From: Ascaphus truei
Lineage: Eukaryota > Chordata > Amphibia > Anura > Ascaphidae
Direction of reading: 5' to 3'
DNA: 64,000 nucleotides
Assembly: GCA_036426205.1 (NCBI GenBank)
Contig: CM071571.1
Location: forward strand, 109,589,257-109,653,256
Of the stretch, positions 57,845 to 64,000 are shown in pieces. Positions within the stretch are counted from its first letter, which is position 1, and each line of letters opens with the position of its first letter. The position numbers and the translations under genes are program-made. The notes under the pieces are model-generated. The model saw nothing but the letters and a program-made list of their open reading frames with translations. It did no database searches and was not told where the DNA came from.

Positions 57845-58190
57845 CAAAGTTTAAAGAGAGCAAGCAAAAGATCCAGGCAACCCATGGATCATCAATGTGG
57901 CAGTTAAAGTCTCCCAGGAGGAAGGCAGTAGTGCCAGAGAAGAGCACAAGGAAAGCCAGGATTTAAAGTCTGATAGAAAGGTTAAAGGGGAGCATGTAAA
58001 GTTAAGTGGTCGATAGATGACGAACACCTGCAGAAAGAAGGGGGAGGGAGAAAAGTCAGGCAGTGTTTTTCCATGGGAAAGGAATATGAAAGTGAAGGAG
58101 GAATTGGCAGTTGATGATACCAGAATAGCAGTGCAAGGGCAGTAATGCAGTGTAGAGTTGAGGACCCTGTGTTGGTGGTTGAAAATCATG
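57845..58190 (-). pseudogene. LINE endonuclease fragment, antisense
   Basis: The minus strand reads, in pieces, FSGTTAFLLGDFNCHIDDPW: the conserved 'LLGDFN.H.D.P' active-site region of apurinic-type endonucleases in CR1/L2-like LINEs. The Asp and Asn of GDFN are preserved. The frame is broken just upstream (stops near 57960). Confidence 0.5.
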
Positions 58191-59211
58191 TTGCTTTTAT
58201 TCTTTTGAAGGTGTAGACTGATGAGTTGAATGTGAAGAGTTTACAGTTCCAAATCCAGTCCAAACTCAGTTCAAACTCCATTAATAACACCACACTTAAA
58301 TATGGCACTTTAAGATCGGGATTTCATACTGTAGGCCAAACCGTAGAGAGAGCGAGGAACTTTGGATTTTCATCCAACTTAGTCATAACACATTGTATGA
58401 TTCTGTGTGATGGCATAACCACAAGGTGACTTCTTCTCAAATCGAGTAATTGTGATGCTGTTAGCTGTATTTTACATGGCTCCAGGACTTTTTTCTCTTC
58501 TCTTGTTAGTGATGTTGTCATTTTCTTAAATGCCTTCCTATTTCTTTCAAATTTAAAGTAAAGAAAAAGTAAGTAAACAATGCGATCGGGATACTGCAAA
58601 TACATGTACTATTTCCAACATATGTGGAATCTGTTATTATTTTGTAGTGTTTCATTTGATGAGTCAACATCAAACCAATGCCAAAATGTGTTTCAGTTTT
58701 CTTTTAGCACACAATTAAAAGTAATTAGCATACAAACCATCTAATCTGTAGTTAAGTATGTGTCACAGGATCTTTTCAGTGTGCATGTGATGACAAGATA
58801 TTGTAGCATGCTCATTATCTATGATTGTGACTTAGCACGCTAGATTGTAATCAGAGCTTGTACTGGACTCTAATATTAAGGGCAGGTTTCCTGAAGGAAA
58901 TCACAGGCAGCTTCATGTCCCTTTTGACTATAAATATATATGTATATACATTTTAAGTTATGGTGGGTGAAAAAGGCAACAAAAAACCTCCACCGTTAGC
59001 ATATAGCCAATAAAGAATATCACTTGTGAGCACATTCACATGTCTTAGACCTAGATATATATATATAAAGAATATTGTAAAATAGTCCACAGTGATATCT
59101 ATGCAATATATATATATATTGTTTAATAAATTCTTTCTATATTGTTAACATTGTAAAGCTTTGCACTGCAGGAGATGAAATATCACTGTGGACAATTTTA
59201 AAATATTTAAG
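58191..59211. other. Unassigned AT-rich spacer with TA tracts
   Basis: Contains short TA runs (58936-58948, 59054-59066, 59107-59119) and a small inverted pair tccacagtgatat/atatcactgtgga (59087-59194). No gene. Confidence 0.5.
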
Positions 59212-59334
59212 TAATAATCCCCGAAGAACAGGGCATTACTGGCCAATAATGCCCTGGCTGGAAGAGTTGAAGGGCCGAGGCGACGCCAGCCAGGGCATTA
59301 TTGGCCAGTAATGCTCTGTTCTGAGGGGATTATT
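59212..59334. repeat. Hairpin of about 50-bp arms
   Basis: The left arm taataatccccgaagaacag, then ggcattactggcc, pairs with the right arm ggccagtaatgc, then tctgttctgaggggattatt. The loop is about 22 bp (gaagagttgaagggccgaggcg). Almost perfect pairing suggests a MITE or processed foldback. The ends gtaataatcc/ggattattac are themselves palindromic. Confidence 0.85.
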
Positions 59335-59439
59335 ACAGGCTAAATGTAGGCTTTTTTCATAAATAATATACACTTTTGTATAGTTATATAGATTTTTTAT
59401 TAAAATAAAATGGTAAATACATTAAAGCACCTCTATACA

Positions 59440-60290
<851 letters not shown>

Positions 60291-60472
60291 AACACATACT
60301 TTCCCAACATAATCAACTGTAAAAATAAAAATATCCATTCCTGAATTTTGCATGGCCTACAAAATTGTTAAAATATGATTTTTATGGAATGCGTATATGT
60401 AGAAAATCTCTGGTGTGATGAGGAGTTCCAATTTAGTGTGGGGTGTGTGTATGGGGGGGGTGGGGGGGTTAA

Positions 60473-60570
60473 TTCAGGGATCCAGTGCGATCCTGCGCGA
60501 TCCTGCGAATTCAGAGATCCAGTGCGATCCGATATCAGGGAATTCTGGGATCCAGTGCGATCCTGCGTTG
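60473..60570. repeat. Short CGATCC tandem repeat
   Basis: Three imperfect copies of ggatccagtgcgatcctgcg with spacers ending in gaattc or ggaattc. Preceded by a poly-G tract at 60444-60468. Confidence 0.75.
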
Positions 60571-61811
60571 GCTGCCATTGGCTTGAAACCCTTGCCCTTA
60601 GCATCAACATGTAACTACAGGCAGAGTCTAGACTGAAACAATAGCCCAAGCTAATCTAAATTATTTAAATAGTTATATGCACCTTTACATCTTAATGTCA
60701 GTTGTTTAAACAGTGTGTTTGACAGGCAGAAATACTGCACATCCATGTTGAAATATAGATGTATGAAATATAGAAATATAGATGCATGTTGAAATATAGA
60801 TATATCCTTTAAAAGCATTTTAAACAGGAAGATTGCTTATATTGCTTACTGCTTTCCTATCAAATTAAAAAAATGTCTTTTAATTCTACAGTATATTGAA
60901 CATGGTTATAAAGATACTGTATCTTAAAGTACAACTGATAGAAATGATACACAAGCAGAGGGCTTTAGTTATAGGTATATTGCCACTAACCTGTTGAGCT
61001 ACCATAGGCTGCTTTTTTCTTATTGCAGATTCATCTGAATGCTTTGAATATAATTAAGATATTTGGGGTCTGGCCCTCGTAGTTTATTTTACATTTTTTT
61101 TAATGTTTTGTTTATTTAGACTATTATAAAACACTCTAAAATGTATTATGTAAAATATTGTAAAAACAAACAATCCTAAACCATGTTTTATTGATACCAT
61201 TGAGTTTCTTATAAAAGTTCTGTAATACAGTCTTTACATTATTTATATCTCTTTTGAAAACATTTTTTACCGTCTGAATATGGAGATGTATTTATTGTAA
61301 CAATTTCTACTGAACTTCTTTTATATTTATTTCTGTTTGTATCTACTCTTATTTATATATTTAATTTCCCCAAATCTACAGCAGCTATTGCAAATACATA
61401 CACTGTGCTGTGCTTTCTCTGTGTTTGTACCTGTCTCTCTGCAAGTCTTTCTGACATTACATGAGTTAAATAATACTTATACTACTACATATTAGAACTA
61501 TAATCAGGTATCTCACTACAATTAAGCATAACTGTCTGTCCCAAAGAGCTTGCAATCTAATGTTGATTTGAGCATCGAAATGTGTATTTAGGACTAAGAA
61601 ATTATCCCAATGTGCTACTTCTCTTCACAAATGCAAATAAAATGTATGCTTAATAAGAGCTGGTCTGGAAATGTACATTTTCCAGACTTAATTAATTACA
61701 ACTTTCTGTAATAATAAGAACCTATTTTAGTTATTAATAATACGCGATGTCAAAATAACAGATCTGTATAAAATTATCCATTTGTAATGCAGAATTGTGT
61801 CTTTTATAAAG

Positions 61812-61972
61812 AGCCTGAACAGCCTATAGGGCTTAGAGCCTTCAATATTTCATCACAGTCCTTTTCACTGCACTGGAGGCAACCGTACGGATGGGTGGAA
61901 AGATATCAAGTGGATCTTTTTCCTCAGCATGGCTTTGTTACTGTCAGAGATCTTGGAGGTGGGGAGTATCAG
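61812..61972 (+). CDS. ptprq: Exon encoding first half of FN3-f
   Basis: A 161-nt exon, phase 1 acceptor (gtcttttataaag) and phase 0 donor (tatcag|gtatgt). It encodes PEQPIGLRAFNISSQSFSLH, then WRQPYGWVERYQVDLFPQHG and FVTVRDLGGGEYQ. The core tryptophan is in LHWRQP, and NIS is a possible glycosylation site. The other nearby acceptor (atgcag) puts a stop in frame, so the AAG acceptor is chosen despite its weakness. The exon end (EYQ) is where the next exon begins, mirroring the exon junction of mammalian PTPRQ as I remember it. Confidence 0.78.
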
Positions 61973-62784
61973 GTATGTTTTTCATTATAGTACGTGGATG
62001 GGCAACTTTTGTTTATGCTCTGAGCTCATGGGAACATTCTTTGCAAAGCTGACCAACCATGAAGCTTACTTCTCTATCTTTTAATATAGAATGCATACAA
62101 AATTACCTATGCTAAATCTGTGAGAGCAGATTTCAACAAGAGGGGTTTGTTACCTTAACAACAATTATGATACTTTTTTTAAAAGTCTATCATGAACCTT
62201 CAGCCAGTCACCCAAGAGTTCATGAATAGTTTAACAAAGGAAGGGCAGTGCTGTTGAGTAATACAGGCTCATTAATTGTGTACTGTGCAGGCAGACTTAG
62301 CTTTAAATCATTAATGCAGGCAACATTTCCCTGTAAAGCCATCTAAAAGACATAGGAACAATTCCACTTTCTGAAAAGTAAAATAATGATTACCTTTCCT
62401 GTTGTTTTTCTTCTGCTTCTCTGGGGGGCTGCAGATATACAGGTATGGTGTTTATACTAACTGCTCCAGCTTTTGCTTTTACATTGTTCTTCAATGAGGA
62501 TCAAAGATTTTCTGCTCTTTTTCTTGGATAAAAACTACATTTTTTTTAGTGGGAAAATATTCTCTGCTGTAAGAAAATGGGCACACAATGTTTGTTTTTA
62601 ATCTAAATTCATCCATCACAGTGGAAATGAAACATTGGAGCACTTTGCTTCTTTAGGATCCTGTAATGCCAGCATGGAAAGTATCTAGCAATTCCTGTTT
62701 AGAAACTCCTCATAGCATAGAGTGGGGCTTTCCTGTGTGTTACACTTCATATTTCAGTTAACTGGTGTGTATTTGACATTTCAG
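61973..62784. other. Intron splitting FN3-f
   Basis: An 0.8-kb phase-0 intron, AT-rich, with no repeats or extra exon that I can see. Confidence 0.6.
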
Positions 62785-62896
62785 GCAGATGTTTCCAGCT
62801 CTGCTCCGGGTACAGCGTACACTGTAACTGTTTCTTCAGTTTCAGCTTCAGCCTTCAGTTCACCTGTCAGCAAATCGGTGGTCACTAATGAAACCA
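62785..62896 (+). CDS. ptprq: Exon encoding second half of FN3-f, the exon closest to known PTPRQ
   Basis: A 112-nt exon, phase 0 acceptor (atttgacatttcag) and phase 1 donor (acc a|gtgagtt). It encodes ADVSSSAPGTAYTVTVSSVS, then ASAFSSPVSKSVVTNET. The pattern (Q)xDVSxxxPGTxYxxTxSSxSxxxxSPVxxxVxTN matches the first extracellular residues of mammalian PTPRQ as I recall them, including the exon boundary just before them. This is the main reason for the gene name. NET can be a glycosylation site, depending on the next exon. Confidence 0.78.
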
Positions 62897-64000
62897 GTGA
62901 GTTTATTATGATATAACCAGTGTTATTTGTTTTGTTTCAGTTGGACCGTTTACTTTTAAAACCTGTTATATAGACACAAACTGTATCTTTTTTTTAGTAA
63001 GACTTCACACATTTGCTTTTTTATTATAAAGTGTTTGCATTTGTTACATACATACAGTATTTCATTGCAGCTCAAACTTCTGAGTGCTACATTTTCATTG
63101 TTAGAATAAAGCATTTAGCAGAACTGCAATGTTAACAGGCCAATTTGCTGATACAGTACCTTGACAAATAAGTTATTAATAGATGTCTATACTAATAAGT
63201 TTCAGTTGCACCAAAAGTGCATGCTAGAAGGTTTTACGTTCATTCTGTTTTCACAATTATATAACAAATTTGCACCTCAGTCATTACAAATGCGTGCCAT
63301 GCATTATTTGTACCTGCAGCAGTTAGAAATATGCCCTTTTATCAGTGGAGTCATTGGCTGATTTATTTTAACTAGGAAATGTCACTTCATAAAATTGGCC
63401 AATGAATTACAATGGTGGTCTAAAATGAAGGTTTGATATATCCCACCGTTATTATAAAGCTGCTGCAGGCCACTTTCAGGATGTGTCCTTCCTTTAGTTT
63501 CTCACAAGTCTGCAAGTGCTGATTTCATGTATTTATACATAAACTGTGTGAAGTTAAGAGCCACAAAGCTTAATATATCTGGAATTAACGCACAACATTG
63601 TTGATAAATGCTCAGAATATCTCAGACCATGTGGAGCAAGATGTATGCAGCGCCATTTTCATGTTGCTTCTCTTTGCGTCAGTGCATCAAGGTCTGTGCT
63701 TCGAGTTCTGCACTGTATGTGTCAGTTTGCGACAGTTTGTGATTTGGGATGTGTCAATAGGAGGGATTATCTGGCGCACAGATTATAATGACCTGTATCA
63801 AACTCTGCATCTCTGCGCATCATATTTTTATCTTGCATTTATGTCAGAAAAAGTCTACTTGACACTGCGTCGTATTTTCTACTATTTGCATGAAATGTAA
63901 GAAACACACAAAAGGAAACAGAAAATTGAGCAATGTGTCAAAACAAACTTTCATTTGCACTTTCATTACGTTGACATAGCACCCCAATGTGGACCTCTTT
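62897..64000. other. Downstream intron, no exon seen
   Basis: The next exon must start in phase 1 beyond the window. A 100-codon open frame (63598-63900) has no domain, splice context or neighbouring exon and is treated as chance. 63000-63600 is AT-rich with nothing assigned. Confidence 0.5.

Noticed and set aside
63598..63900. 100-codon open frame at the right end
   Set aside because: No domain, no Kozak-like or splice context, aromatic and random composition. Chance frame in an intron.

Overview
The window is vertebrate nuclear DNA, most likely from an amphibian (frog). The evidence is large repeat-filled introns with GT-AG junctions, CORE-SINE and L2-type tails, LINE 3' ends of the 'cttcctgataaaacatt...aaataaataaa' kind familiar from frog genomes, a Ty3/Gypsy chromovirus, a Helitron, piggyBac-type MITEs and long-TIR elements. 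Nothing here is bacterial: there is no operon, CRISPR array or rRNA.

The only host gene I can support is on the + strand. Ten exons (5678-5953, 7376-7506, 11284-11413, 18935-19085, 24035-24141, 25534-25631, 53937-54099, 55813-56073, 61812-61972, 62785-62896) join with matching intron phases into one continuous 1,590-nt reading frame. It encodes six consecutive fibronectin type III (FN3) domains, called FN3-a to FN3-f here. FN3-a and FN3-e are single-exon domains. FN3-b, -c, -d and -f are each split by one intron, so the junctions are phase 1 between domains and phase 0 (once phase 2) inside them. The last exon resembles, from memory, the extreme N-terminal ectodomain of mammalian PTPRQ (the inner-ear receptor-type phosphatidylinositol phosphatase). 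The gene is therefore probably ptprq, with its 5' part partly upstream of this window and most of the gene downstream. No signal-peptide exon, transmembrane segment or phosphatase domain lies in the window.

Layout: 1-5677 is upstream sequence or intron with a nested-palindrome mobile element (398-3136) and a CpG-rich repeat. 5678-24141 holds FN3-a to FN3-c, with introns carrying retroelement fragments, two piggyBac-type MITEs, foldbacks and a 3.4-kb 19-bp minisatellite containing an N gap. 25534-54099 is FN3-d, split by a 28.3-kb intron that holds a complete but decayed Ty3/Gypsy chromovirus (26349-32709), a 5.8-kb 43-bp minisatellite (35316-41080), a non-autonomous Helitron (43165-44170), several TIR elements and SINE/LINE fragments. 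55813-62896 holds FN3-e and FN3-f, with a cytosine-rich array, a CA-rich array and a hairpin between them.

Two of the tandem arrays are full of single-base indels and one is duplicated across a gap, which looks like unpolished long-read assembly and not biology. Exon calls rest on splice phase and FN3 motifs read by eye. Mobile-element class names rest on termini, target duplications and recognisable protein fragments.
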